A DNA stretch of 64,000 nt from Mnemiopsis leidyi (Eukaryota; Ctenophora; Tentaculata; Lobata; Bolinopsidae), in contig JH152799.1 in NCBI GenBank assembly GCA_000226015.1, forward strand, positions 52,588 through 116,587. Reading direction: 5' to 3'. Shown piece after piece: positions 36,301-46,700 of the stretch (positions are counted from its first letter, which is position 1; each line of letters opens with the position of its first letter). A model generated the notes under the pieces. The model was not told the origin of the DNA. It was given only the letters and a program-made list of their open reading frames with translations, and did not search any database. Made by a program: the position numbers and the translations under genes.

Positions 36301-36797
36301 TTTTCTAGTGAGGATTAACTTAGCTCGTACATCAGAGAAAGCTGCATAAACGTAAACTTTACGGTTCTCGTGGTGTTCCAGTGAAGAGAGTTTTGCGGTG
36401 CTGGTTCTAAAGAGGGATCGCCTGATAGTCTCAGCGCTGCTGGTAGTGTTTGATTGCTGTTGATAATCAAGTGAAGATCCTATCAGGAATTCGATCCTTC
36501 GCTTCAGGTAAACATTTTCGACTGTTGTTTCTGAAAGAATAAAATCTGTAGAGAGTGTTTGGACTTTGGATAGATCATTTTAAATCTAAAGTTAAATTTG
36601 GAAAACTCTTTAAGTTCACTACTCAGTTTTGCTTAATTATCTTTGGTTAATGGTTTTTGCTCAAATATCTTTTGTGCAGTTTTGCTTAACTATCTTTGGT
36701 GCTATTGCTAAATGAGTATACTAATATTCACATCATTATTCTAACCTGTACCAGTCTCGTAAGCAAGAAGAAAGCATGATAACATGAACAGCAACAT
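10539..36797 (-). CDS. Giant secreted cysteine-heptad repeat protein
   Basis: About 8,490 codons once the false gap is discounted. Exon 1 (36797-36746) encodes MLLFMLSCFLLAYETGT, a signal peptide. A GT-AG intron (36745-36531) follows. Exon 2 starts at 36530 and is in phase with everything downstream to about 34,780. Coding then continues to a TGA at 10539. The protein alternates long, strongly basic, strand-rich regions (K, R, S, T, I, V, F) with blocks where Cys recurs every seventh residue. A supermodule of 5.0-5.2 kb is repeated about three times, and a 208-residue unit is tandemly duplicated near the N-terminal third. I recognise no known domain, enzyme motif or transmembrane helix besides the signal peptide. 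The reading frame changes near 34,780, 29,150 and 27,870: the second fits a 47-nt intron, and the others look like one-base length differences (real or sequencing). A secreted structural, adhesive or mucous role is inference only. Confidence 0.82.
16600..16700 (-). other. Degenerate cysteine block A3
   Basis: FFCKDLSQNCKTYHAPCN aligns with LFCKDFAQSCKSYSPHC of A1. The next residues keep a trace of the A1 sequence (LLITVEFGLEVD against LQLTCDKVDND) but without cysteines. The block has been lost by substitution and deletion while the frame stayed open. Confidence 0.65.
18368..19005 (-). other. Cysteine heptad block B2
   Basis: Begins GGCGIKNLIC and continues with C-x6-C steps (CKSYDLNCKNVLMNCDKTG and so on) to CHQSIPRCEALVLDQICW. 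It is a close paralogue of B1, about 5.0 kb away after correcting for the gap. Confidence 0.85.
21075..21665 (-). other. Cysteine heptad block A2
   Basis: Homologous to A1 over CDKVDNDCKTP; the underlying DNA GGAGTCTTACAGTCATTGTC is identical in both. The block is shorter than A1. It keeps a perfect C-x6-C run at its end (CRKSKLSCHTADLMC...KCGQSESPC). Confidence 0.85.
23366..24530 (-). other. Cysteine heptad block B1 (contains the false gap)
   Basis: Begins GGCAYVN and GGCGIKTLTC, then shows 15 consecutive C-x6-C steps (CKAYDSRCKDLLLICDKPD and onward) before the gap. Sequence continues in the same frame on the far side once the repeated 41 bases are counted once. It ends CEMKMSKCSRSIPRCEML...DQVCW. 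Confidence 0.8.
23576..24173. other. Scaffold gap, probably false
   Basis: The run of N spans 23,617-24,132 (516 bases). The 41 bases just left of it (23,576-23,616) are identical to the 41 bases just right of it (24,133-24,173). Counting the repeat once makes both flanks continuous in one reading frame. The contigs therefore appear to overlap and the N are an artefact. 516 + 41 = 557, the size of the other gap in this window. Confidence 0.85.
26595..27400 (-). other. Cysteine heptad block A1
   Basis: More than 30 cysteines, nearly all separated by exactly six residues (C-x6-C), for example CDKVDNDCKTPLSACKEQ. One larger break occurs (SGHPNHEK). The spacers are charged and polar (K, E, S, N, D). 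At DNA level this is a TGY codon every 21 bases. A periodic Cys on one helical face, or a disulfide ladder, is possible. I know no named domain with this pattern. Confidence 0.85.
29145..34799 (-). other. Giant gene, unique middle region
   Basis: About 1,885 codons without a stop. Near its start is a Cys-containing segment (RCCSCFDDV) and a globular-looking stretch around GIDGRYFWTDTPGMMIIWNI (about 34,550). This is followed by long basic strand-rich sequence and the 208-residue tandem duplication. There are no cysteine heptads. At the left end a 47-nt intron (29,152-29,198, GTAGTT...TACAG, phase 0 on both sides) would join this frame to the next one. Its acceptor lacks a pyrimidine tract, so the call is tentative. 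Confidence 0.6.
31460..32708 (-). repeat. Tandem duplication, unit 624 bp (208 codons)
   Basis: Matching words lie exactly 624 bp apart, for example TGACTGTGCT at 31,521 and 32,145, and TTTCTAACCATATGATTAGA at about 31,911 and 32,535. Both copies keep the same frame. Protein landmarks SLVSLTTNT/NLVSLTTNT, YNSNHMVRKSQSIV, TAHKAIFIALRRLIS and GSKNYLTTKSDVIIR occur twice. High nucleotide similarity indicates a recent duplication compared with the 5-kb supermodules. Confidence 0.9.
34770..36530 (-). other. Giant gene exon 2, N-terminal region
   Basis: Encodes the first ~585 residues after the signal peptide. The composition near the start is ordinary, then becomes rich in Ser, Lys, Arg and Thr. 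A possible coiled-coil or helical stretch (KLLALERKISALSTRI...) lies near 35,340-35,400. Cysteines are sparse and the heptad pattern is absent. The frame changes at its left end, in a window containing a run of six T (34,781-34,786). Confidence 0.65.
36746..36797 (-). other. Giant gene exon 1, signal peptide
   Basis: Preceded by GTTTTGTCGTTTTCAG, a good splice acceptor, so an untranslated 5' exon may exist further upstream. The 52 coding bases give 17 codons plus one base. The donor is ACAG|GTTAGA. The downstream acceptor TTCTTTCAG at 36531 restores phase and yields ...ETGTETTVENVYLKRR..., in frame with the long coding exon. The agreement of signal peptide, splice sites and phase is the best evidence that this strand and frame are real. 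Confidence 0.8.
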
Positions 36798-37959
36798 CCT
36801 GAAAACGACAAAACGTGAACTCAAAGTCAAACTCCTTTCCAAAAAGAAAAAAACTTTGTATGCGTTTGAATAAAATGTGCTTTCATTTTCATTCATCGTG
36901 CCAAAAATATCTGAATGAGGTTGACTGCAGAAAGTTGGACTTAAATGATATATAGAACAATGTATTTCTGTTTTGTTAATTTCTTTTGGAGATTCAGATT
37001 AACAATCGAAAATTGTTCAACAAAATCTAACCATGATTTTGAGAAGATTTTGAAGATTGGTAATCGAAAATTGTTACACAAAATCTCACCATGATTTTGA
37101 GAAGCACATCTAGGTTGACTCGTACTCGTAGTAGTAGTACTAGTTGTTTGTCATATAATTCAAATCTTTCCTCACAAGCATGAACTTAACCTACAGGGGA
37201 AATTTCTATAAAAGCAAAAATCGACCCGGTACTTCTTAATATGTAGTACTACTACTAGTAGCTCAGACAAAACGTAAAATAGATAGTCTTTAAAAAAAGA
37301 GTTTAGAGCAAAGCCAAAAATATTCCCGTGCAAGAATCAGCCCTTCTGAAAGGATGTATGGCGACGTAAAAACGTAAATTAGAGGAAAGATAATTGTCTT
37401 TCAAGAAAGGAGGAGAGAGCTCAAAAGCAAGACCGAAGAGATTAAGAATGCCTGTCATGCACGCGGGTACTTTATGCAAAAAAAATGTATAAAAATGAGA
37501 TACACCCGCCAAATAGTGGGATACACTTGAAGTTGATACCAGCAATAGTAGGAACAGTGACGTGGAGACTTTTCATTATGATCTTCCTTAATCTTATAGT
37601 TATACACGTACACGATCGGCATCATCAATTAATTATCATGCTTCATTTTGTGCGTGCCAATTATATAAGCGACTCGTTACTATTATGTAGTTGATAACGG
37701 ATTAGTATTACCGGGCACTCTATGGTCCCACCTGTTAGGTCCCCTCCGTTATAGAGCAACAGAGAGTGAGGTCCCAGGCAAATAACGGAAGTTCCTAGTA
37801 CCTATGAACAGATGAGATATCAACAAAAAATCTAAATTTCTTCGGGGATCGATGGGCTGTAAAAAATTTTGGCGGCGGGCCGGGTCTATGACGAAAACCA
37901 CTGCCATTCAGCTATTCAGCTACTAGAATGTCTTAATATCATTTAATATTTAATTATTA
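36798..37959. other. Upstream region of the giant gene
   Basis: AT-rich sequence with short TAGTAGTAC/ACTACTAGTAG microsatellite patches near 37,123-37,142 and 37,243-37,262. A 5' untranslated exon of the giant gene probably lies here, since a splice acceptor precedes its start codon. No promoter element can be assigned. Confidence 0.4.
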
Positions 37960-38313
37960 TTATTATTCTACTTCAGTTGTATTACTTTGCTAATTTTTCA
38001 GTAAAATTGATATAGTAATTACACCATAGTAATACCACTGGGGTGGTATTAATTTAGTAATACCATTATAGTAATTACACTCGAGTGGTATTACTAACTC
38101 ATATCCCAAAATCGACGTTAAAACGCGATTTTAACCAATTTTTTCTGCTTAGGACAGTAAGACTGGGCCAAAATTAATTTCCGATTTCGTTTCAATGTAT
38201 ATCTGCCCTTGTGATAGACACTGCACTTTTGCATGAAACTTTTAGAGCCAATTACATTCAATTCAATTAGAATCACATTCAAGCACATTTTCTGTGAAAA
38301 TGTCAAGTATACT
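37960..38313 (-). repeat. Dispersed repeat family R1, copy 2
   Basis: Reverse complement of the repeat at 1,890-2,190, sharing AAGGGCAGATATA, AATTTTGGCCCA, and AAAATTAGCAAAGTAATACA plus the TAATACCACT hairpin array. It runs directly into the long palindrome that follows. Confidence 0.7.
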
Positions 38314-38617
38314 ACTATTCTTTTGACAACTATCTGTGCGAATTTTGGTTGAAATTTTTTATCTGTGGAAACTTGTTCTTCACAGAGGCTTAGCCAGTAA
38401 AAATGCATGATTTGGCTTTTGTTAAGTGTTAACCTCTTTTATAATTCTTGAAGTTGAGATCTTTATAAAGATCTCAACTTCAAGAATTATAAAAGAGGTT
38501 AACACTTAATAAAAGCCAAATCATGCATTTTTACTGGCTAAGCCTCCGTGAAGAACAAGTTTCCACAGATAAAAAATTTACAACCAAAATCGCACAGATA
38601 GTTGTCAAAAGAATAGT
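38314..38617. repeat. 304-bp near-perfect palindrome
   Basis: Two inverted arms of 152 bp meet with no spacer at 38,465/38,466 (CTTTATAAAG). Only a few mismatches and a compensated pair of one-base indels separate the arms. Inverted arms without a loop are cruciform-prone and are also a common assembly problem. The left arm is contiguous with R1 copy 2, so the palindrome may come from head-to-head insertion or fold-back copying of that element. Confidence 0.9.
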
Positions 38618-38999
38618 TCTATGGAGTTACAGCAAAAATTTCAGCAGGATATCTTGAGATATGACCTTAATTATACTACGTCGGCGAATTATCGACAAAC
38701 ACACATAATAACTTCATCAAAATACGGCCATCAAACCGAACGGATACTAAAATCAAAGAACTGATTACTTGAACTTAGGTCTATCTGGTGACACATTAAC
38801 AGGCGCCTCTATGCTCCCACCTTCAGGGCTCCTTCCCTGTAATTGGTGGGAGATGACACGTGACAGTAGACATGGTTACCTATTGGTCGCGGGGCTCTAG
38901 GCTCTCACTATATTCGGGCCTGGTTAAATAAACCATCCACTTTATCGTTTGCAAATTTTCCTGATAACGATTTGGATAAGTGAACAATTGGGCAAAACT

Positions 39000-39300
39000 G
39001 TGCCTTATGTGGACTAAACTAGTAAAATGCTTGATTTCGCTTTACTTTTCCTCTTTCAATTCTTGAGAGCTTGAGAGATTTACTTGAAATTTTTCATTTT
39101 ACTCCAGCTTTTATTAACAATGCAGTTGAATAATACAGTAATACCACTATTGGTATTGCAATTACCATACGTAATTCCACTCGCAAGCTCGTGAAATTAT
39201 TGCATGAATACCACTCGCAAGCTCGTGGTATTAATATGGTAATTGCACTACCAATAGTGGTATTACCGTATATTATTTACCGCGTGATGCTATTATACCG
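39000..39300. repeat. R1-related fragment with 130-bp hairpin
   Basis: 39,030-39,085 resembles the palindrome arm (AGTAAAATGCTTGATTTCGC against AGTAAAAATGCATGATTTGGC, then TTCTTGA...GAGATT). It is followed by a hairpin at about 39,138-39,266 whose arms read GTAATACCACTATTGG and CCAATAGTGGTATTAC. Within the loop are two copies of CCACTCGCAAGCTCGTG-type stems. Confidence 0.7.
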
Positions 39301-39334
39301 GTTGAAGTAAAACGTGGTTATTTGCTACTTTTTT

Positions 39335-39891
39335 NNNNNNNNNNNNNNNNNNNNNNNNNNNNNNNNNNNNNNNNNNNNNNNNNNNNNNNNNNNNNNNNNN
39401 NNNNNNNNNNNNNNNNNNNNNNNNNNNNNNNNNNNNNNNNNNNNNNNNNNNNNNNNNNNNNNNNNNNNNNNNNNNNNNNNNNNNNNNNNNNNNNNNNNNN
39501 NNNNNNNNNNNNNNNNNNNNNNNNNNNNNNNNNNNNNNNNNNNNNNNNNNNNNNNNNNNNNNNNNNNNNNNNNNNNNNNNNNNNNNNNNNNNNNNNNNNN
39601 NNNNNNNNNNNNNNNNNNNNNNNNNNNNNNNNNNNNNNNNNNNNNNNNNNNNNNNNNNNNNNNNNNNNNNNNNNNNNNNNNNNNNNNNNNNNNNNNNNNN
39701 NNNNNNNNNNNNNNNNNNNNNNNNNNNNNNNNNNNNNNNNNNNNNNNNNNNNNNNNNNNNNNNNNNNNNNNNNNNNNNNNNNNNNNNNNNNNNNNNNNNN
39801 NNNNNNNNNNNNNNNNNNNNNNNNNNNNNNNNNNNNNNNNNNNNNNNNNNNNNNNNNNNNNNNNNNNNNNNNNNNNNNNNNNNNNNNNNNN
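39335..39891. other. Scaffold gap, 557 N
   Basis: The sequence is unknown. The flanks show no shared overlap, unlike the gap at 23.6 kb. It lies in a palindrome-rich island, which may be why assembly stopped. Confidence 0.9.
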
Positions 39892-40302
39892 TTACGTAAA
39901 CTTAATAGGTCACTATAATCGTTTAACAAAATATCACGATTTTTCAAGTCAGACTTTAAAACATCAAACAAAAAACGATTACCAAAATAAAATTGTCGCG
40001 AGGGGTAAAGATCTGGGCACACAGCCAACTCTCACGCAACCTGAAAGCATGTGACATGTCACGTGCCAGTTTATCCGCAGAAATGATACCACGTGTACAC
40101 CACGTGACAAGCCAGTAGCAATAGAAGTCACACGCCGGCACAGCGCGCAACATCGGTGAAACGGCACTGGGAGTGGAACTACCGACCCCACTAGACGGTT
40201 CCCACGCCTCCTCCAAATTAGTGATACGAGAGAACATCCTTTTATCTTGTCATTGCTAGCAACTGCCCCACTGCCTGCAATTTTTACTTGGTAAATAATA
40301 TC
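39892..40302. other. Intergenic, with three CACGTG sites
   Basis: No gene was recognised. CACGTG occurs at 40,060, 40,090 and 40,101; the string GATACCACGTG at 40,085 recurs at 55,353. Confidence 0.5.
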
Positions 40303-40481
40303 GTTACATAACTCTTAAGTGCAAAGTAACAAAATGTTTCCAACTCGGGCTCCGCCCTCGTTGAAAACATATCATTATTCAACTCAGCCTTCGGCTTCGG
40401 TGACCGTGAATAATGAGATTTACGCCACTCGCTACGCTCGAGGCGTAAATCATGTTACTTCACACTTACTCGTTATGTAAC
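40303..40481. repeat. Compound foldback element
   Basis: The ends are inverted: GTTACATAACTCTTAAGTGC at 40,303 faces CACACTTACTCGTTATGTAA near 40,461-40,480. Inside sit three separate hairpins: CAACTCGGG...CCCTCGTTG, TTATTCAACT...GTGAATAA, and TTTACGCCACTCGCTACGCTCGAGGCGTAAA as stem and loop. There is no coding capacity. This architecture resembles other palindromic non-autonomous elements nearby. Confidence 0.75.
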
Positions 40482-42260
40482 TTCATATTATTTAATTTAT
40501 TTAATATCATTTAATCACTTAATATCATTTAATTACTGACCAATCAATAAGACCATACCATTAATCTGTTAACCATTGATTGATAATTTAGAAAGCGATC
40601 ATGGTGATCTAAAATGTCCCACTTAAAAACCTGAAGCTCTGTGAAACTGTATACAGCTATAGCCATAGCATAGGTTGCCATAAATATGATAACAACGAAT
40701 AGAGTACAACGAGATGTAAAATGTGGCCAAAACCATGTTTATATTTTCGAATGTACGCTAACTTTTTGCTGCTTTCGTTCATAATAGAACTTTAAGTTAA
40801 TAATAGAACCTAAGTTAATATTGTTTGGCGCGTTTTAATACATCTTATTTGAAAAAAATCAGATCGTTAGCTTGGCTGGATTTTGAAACATACTCGCTGA
40901 AACGAAATCGTTCATACAATTTTTAAGACTAAGAAGCTTAAAATTGGACAATTTCATTGGTTATCAAAGCGCTTTCGATAGATTTAGAGTTCTGAAGTAA
41001 TAGCAGTTCAGTTTTAAAATTAGATTCTCAAAACCGAATCCAAGTGTTTGTTTGAAAGAATTGTAACCAATGACAAATATAGTACAGGTTTTACCCGATA
41101 GCCCACATGTGTATTTGAAACCGATAGTAACAATACGCAGTTCTTCTGTTTTATGGCTATATGTGACAAAATACTTCATCCCGAAGCAAAAATTTAAATA
41201 CTTCATCCCAAAGCTAAAATTCTTCATCCCAAATACCGCGTATTGCCGCATTAGTGAGCTACCTAGTAAGCTAGTAGTTGTACTACAAGTACAGCTGTAT
41301 CGTAGTATTATGATTTGAAATAACTTAGTAACATTGCAACTTTGTAAATGCACGCTGCTTATAGTTTCCAGTCAGCATTAAGTTTTTATCCTTAAGTATT
41401 TAGCTCCTTGAAATGGTAATTCTTTGCACTTAGATGCGGCGCATTTCTTATCATAGCACATAACTTTTGTAAAGAGCTCTTGATCGAACTTCTACTTGAT
41501 AAGCAAGCCTCCATTTTCAAACATAGGTTCCTCTTTGTGTGAATGTGAAGAGGTGTGAGAAAGTGCACGTCTGATCTCTCTATCTAACTTTTTATATATA
41601 AATAACTCCAAATCAGTGAAAGCAACGGTTATTAGTAATCGTAAAAAATAAAATCGAAAGAGATAAAAGTTTCACATGCTTTTCATTACGTTGTAAGAAC
41701 TGTAAAAAAGTTAAAATTAACCACAGAAATAAACATTAACGATTAAATCAAACTCATGATCCGATGCAAAAAAATTCAGCTATCGGTTCCGAATCAGGGC
41801 AAAATAATCATTTCATAAATTATCTAAAGCTAAACCTCGGCATAATATAGTTTCTTTTGAAGAGGTTTCCGCTTTTGTACACATCATCAACATCAGACTC
41901 TCGAGTATCGATGAAAGGCTTGAAATTGTCGGGCACTCAAATGCGCTACACCCAGATAATATCAGTCAACTTTGACCTAGTCAGACGATTTTCAGAAGAT
42001 TGAACCATGCACGAATTCGTTATCTTTCATCAAAATATTTCCTGCATTCGTCAGTGCATTTTGCTCATATCCACACGATGATGACGGTATATGACGTCAC
42101 AAATGTTCGGATCAGCTAGAGGCTTACGTGCTGTCTTGGCCATTGGAGGTCACAAGTATATCTCTCTTTCAAATATCTCAATAAAAATTCATCGATATAA
42201 GATCTATTTACAGGGTAAGTAATTACAGCTCTTTCACTCTGTTCGTAACATCCTGCTCGC
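40482..42260. other. Intergenic, AT-rich
   Basis: No gene recognised on either strand. The short open frames near 41.0-41.35 kb derive from a repetitive CTTCATCCC...AAAATT motif and resemble nothing known. Confidence 0.5.
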
Positions 42261-42269
42261 GTGATCCAC

Positions 42270-42342
42270 ATCACGTGACAATGGCAACAGATCAAGTGAC
42301 TATGGCAACGCATCACGTGACTATGGCAACAGATCACGTGAC
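42270..42342. promoter_or_regulatory. 21-bp array of CACGTG and ATGGCAAC boxes
   Basis: CACGTG starts at 42,272, 42,314 and 42,335, with a variant CAAGTG at 42,293. All four are spaced by exactly 21 bp, about two helical turns. Between them ATGGCAAC, an RFX X-box half-site, recurs three times. A fourth CACGTG is at 42,390. It lies about 360 bp past the MYRF stop codon. It is either a phased binding array or a short minisatellite. Confidence 0.55.
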
Positions 42343-42702
42343 ACAACAATTTGGAGAGGTTTAAGGGCAATCTTCCAGCCTATCCTCGTCACGTGTTAGT
42401 ACCAATCTTGTAGCCGCCTGGGGGATGAATTGGATCAGAAATAGGCAGTTATGTCAGGGTAAACTTGGTCAGAATTGGACAGTTGTATCGGGATAATATC
42501 AATATTGGCAGCCTGTCCGGGCTGGGGTGGAATGTGAGCCAGCCAATCTAAAAGAAACCTGACAACATAGGTAACAGTCTGTGGAAATGTAACCCAAGTC
42601 TGGGGACAATTGAGGCCGGTCTAGTCCGACAGACCTGTATCACACACAATACAGAGAGTTCAGAACACAACGTTTCCAGCAGCAAGATTTTCCAAATAAA
42701 TT

Positions 42703-43700
42703 CTAAAACAAATATATTTTATACTCACTGTTGTAATGGCCGCCTGAAGTTGGGCACTGGAAGTTAAATGAAAAGTGCACGTCCAGGAATGTGCCCTGAG
42801 ACAGATGACAGCAGTCCAAGCAGGCAACATGTGAGGGAAGGAGCCGAACTTTGGCCGTTATCTTGCTGATACCAGAAACCAGGAGATAACTGTACTGCTG
42901 TAAGGACCCTCGCTTCTGTAAAAGTTGGAAGTAAAGTTGGAAGTTAGCATAGCTTTATTGACGTTGTAGATACGAAATAGGTCAGATTTGGATGTGAAAT
43001 GCACTAGCGATAATGCTGAGACTTTTCGCAAGTTCAACAAACGGTGGCACGAAAATTGAAAATTGATAATTATAAAGACTAAGAAAATGAACTTCAAAAT
43101 GATTTTTGTAAAGATTTTACCTGCTTATCAGGAGTTCGACTGTTAGCAGATTTAACAAGAGCAAGAGTACTGTTGAGATCGTTGTTTGTCAACAGAAAGG
43201 CGTTGTTCGACCCACACGGACTGGTCTTATACTGACATTGTTGGGAGATGATGGTTCCACTGCTAGGTCTGAAGTAGAGTTGGGGTTAACTTTGGGATGG
43301 ATAGGTTTACATTTGAAGGCTGGATGAAAGAAAATCATGATAATCATATCTTAAACTAAGATCAATGGACGACAAATTTTAGAATTTTTACATTTCTCAT
43401 ATTTTTACATCCAAAGAATAACTTTTGACCGTTTACTTACTGGATATCCACAGCGAAGTGGTTCTCATTTGTCTTCAGATAAAACTCCTCCGGAGACATA
43501 GCTATGTTGTACTTGCAGTCCAACCTCTTCTGACCAACACGGTTGTACTGGATGTTGTATGAACTGGAGGACAATCCGGGGAAGGTGATAATCCCACAGT
43601 CCATCGTCGCGAAGTAGTCCACCGGGGGTCCCGGTGTCGTCGTGTTGGGACCATACGTTTTCCGGGGCGTCACCGTCCGTGAGCGTTGTGGTTTGGTTGA
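42703..43700 (-). other. MYRF: MYRF exons 14-16: luminal C-terminal domain
   Basis: A Thr/Pro-rich stretch (TTTPGPP), then a domain with conserved cysteines and N-glycosylation potential: [15 protein letters not shown] aligns with the SITSQYC...C segment of vertebrate MYRF, and [12 protein letters not shown] aligns with its last strands. C-terminal length is uncertain because of the alternative last donor. Confidence 0.85.
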
Positions 43701-46700
43701 CTGAAAATAGTGGGGTGAGATTGGAGTCATTGAGGCGTTCGAGTGGGGTCAGTGTAGTGGTAGTGCAGCGTTGGTTTGCTCAGTGTGATTCTGTTGTGGG
43801 TCCATGAAGATTAGAATGGATTATTGGATCTATGGGGATTTAAGGTCAACGACACTGCAAACAATGCTTAGTAAATCTATTTTAGGAATCGTGACCCCGA
43901 ATCCTAAATTCTGGGTGATAATTGATATCCTGACAAATGAATACTTCCTCGGAATAGAACAACATTCTTAGACCAGGGTGCTGTACTGACCACGTTTCGC
44001 CGAGTAGATTCAGTCGGAAGCTGAATCGGATCGTCGTGATGTGAGGAGACGATGTTGGCGTTGTGGTGCATCACGACAAACAGACAGACAATAGCTGCCA
44101 GACACAGGACCACCACGCCGGAGAGGGCGCACACCGCTTTCTGCATCATCTTCAGAGTTCGTCTTACACTGTCCGTAGATTGGATAGAATCTGGGGATTG
44201 AGATGGTGAAAGAGATTTGAAATATATTTGGTGTGAGATTGAGAAACTTAGGGGTTGCATTTTAGGATATTCCACGTGATGTAGTAGAAATGTTGATAAA
44301 ACATTAAGATTTAGGAAGTTGTAGGTTTGAAAGAAGTGGGAAAAAGAATGTCCAAATGATTGGTAACAATCTTATCCTTTAGCGCTGCTAAATGCATATT
44401 TTGGTCGAGGAAGGAATTGAAAGAGCGCTAGTCCAAAGTTTCAGTGGTTTCAATATAGAAACTTGATATGCAAAATCGCGATGTCACTACGATCGCTTTT
44501 TATCAGCTGTGCGCTATACACGAAAATTCAGGAATTCCGTGACAAAGAATGAAGTCTGTGACATGAAAAAGAACTTTACGGATACAATTGCTGACTTGCA
44601 GCAAGCATACGCCATACAAATCTATAGTATCCCCTCTTTACTCAAAGGTCGCCGCACTCAACACTCACATTCCAACCGAACCCCAACAATAACCCACCTT
44701 TCAAAACCCCCTGCAGGGATGCAGCAAGTACTACAATCCAACAGTAAACAAAATACCAAGGCAACTTTGGCTATATGACAACTCAAAACACTAAAACCGG
44801 ACTACGGAAATACCAGCACAACGTGTGACTCGGTCAGCAGCTCGGAGAGACTGAACAATACGAAGCGGGAGGACGCACCACCTAAAACCTATCGATTTAC
44901 AGGTCGAGGAGGGCGGTTCTGCGTGCTCGTTCGGTGATAACCAGAGCTACTCAGCTCCAAGCACACGGCGACTGTCTGCAGATCGTGTCACGTGTCCAGC
45001 GCGCGCACACACCGATTGTGTGCGGAGGAGGTCAGGTGATCTCGGAGAAGATCACGTGGCCCGAGCGGACACCCATATAAGTGAGAGAGCGGAGTGCTGG
45101 CTGTAATTGGGAGCCAAGTCCGGGGAGACCAGTACCAGCAGGTCCTACACGGGCTACTCGACAGATATTGGATTTACCCTGGATGCTCCTGGAATTTTGG
45201 AGTAATTGTACGGTCTACCCGCCGCTCTGCACACCCGCCCCAACCTGTGAAAATCTGTAAATGTTTGGTGTGTGACGTCCTGTGTTGCGGGTCCATTACG
45301 TGTAATCGCTCGGATTGATCTTGATGGAGCTCCAGGACACATGAACAGGGGTAATGTCTGCGAAATGCGCCATTTGTCACGACTGAGAATGAGGAACGCC
45401 GTCCTAAGGAATTCTAAGTATCCGCTCTGACAAGATTTATTGGGTAGTCTGGATCGGGGCCAGCTCTCCGGTACCAACCACTCATCATGGGCTGATCTAC
45501 CCGAGATATCGATTACGAACGTGCAGCTTAGCCTCGTCTTGACGTAGGCCACTTCTCTTCTTGCATACCAAAGGCCAAAAAGTTTACCAATGAATCATTG
45601 AATCAAAACTTAATCTAATACAAATCGCATAATTTAGTGATATAGTAAGTACAAACGAGAAGAAAAATCATGTCTTACCGTTTGAAGAGAAGAGACCCCG
45701 CTTCTTCTTGCTGTACTTGGTGAAGTTCGAGTTGAGGGTGCTCTTGCTACCAAACCTCCGTTTAAACCGGTCTACCAGATTTGTGTTAACCTGAAAGAAA
45801 ATGAGAATGAGTTTGATGATGCATCTTGCATTCTTGCAAAATTCTGAATTATAGTTGAGTTGCGGATTTCCAGGCGTCTCTCCTCTCGAAATCTGTTAAA
45901 TAGTGCCCTCACATAAACCATACTATGCCCAATGGTCCGTATTCTAATGGATCAGAATTGTTCAAAAAACTATCAACCATTTTAGTAACTGACCTGCTCA
46001 AGCTCGTCGATCTTGTCAATGATATTGTCGGTGATGCCGCTGAGCTCCTTGACAGCTCCAACACCCGCCATGTAGATCCTTTCCTTGTTGACGGTAAGAA
46101 CGTTCTCGATCTTTCCTGACTCCAGATTGGCGGGGCCGTTGTTTCGCACGGCATCCGGGAGAATGTTTTGTACCTGGGGTAGGTTAAGTTTGAGTACATT
46201 TAGCTTGAAGGATTCGACTCTCTTCCCGACGCACCACTTGCATTGTACCTCACCGAATCTTACAGAACTTACAGAAAGTAACCTTAAATCGTTACTTCTG
46301 AAGTCTCATCGTTAATTTTTTTCATTCGCACCTCTTGAGCAAGGACTCCGAACTGTTGAGGCTGATCAATGTTGCTGTAATCACAAAACTCATCAGTGTA
46401 CGAGTAGTTGTAGAGGTTCAACTGTTTCACTTTCTGCAGCTCCTCGTGGCAGTTGGCGATGCTGATGTTCTCCTTCACCCTCTTGTCGCTGTAGTGGTTC
46501 AGTGTGCCCGATACAAGCACGTTTCCTCCCACTGCTAGCGTAGCGTGGTCGGGCCGCTCGATGTTGATGCCCACGTTGCCCTGGAAACGTGAGGGGTCAA
46601 TGCTTGGCAAAGAAAGTTTTGTAGGAGTTATCTCGAGTTAAAGTGATAAGCAGAAAAGGTAAGGGTGTAACAGGCCGATTGTTGGATCAAATTAGCGTTT

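Noticed and set aside
42166-42370. Short His/Cys-rich minus-strand open frame (HVICCHSH repeats)
   Set aside because: It is the translation of the 21-bp CACGTG/ATGGCAAC array and not a zinc-binding protein.
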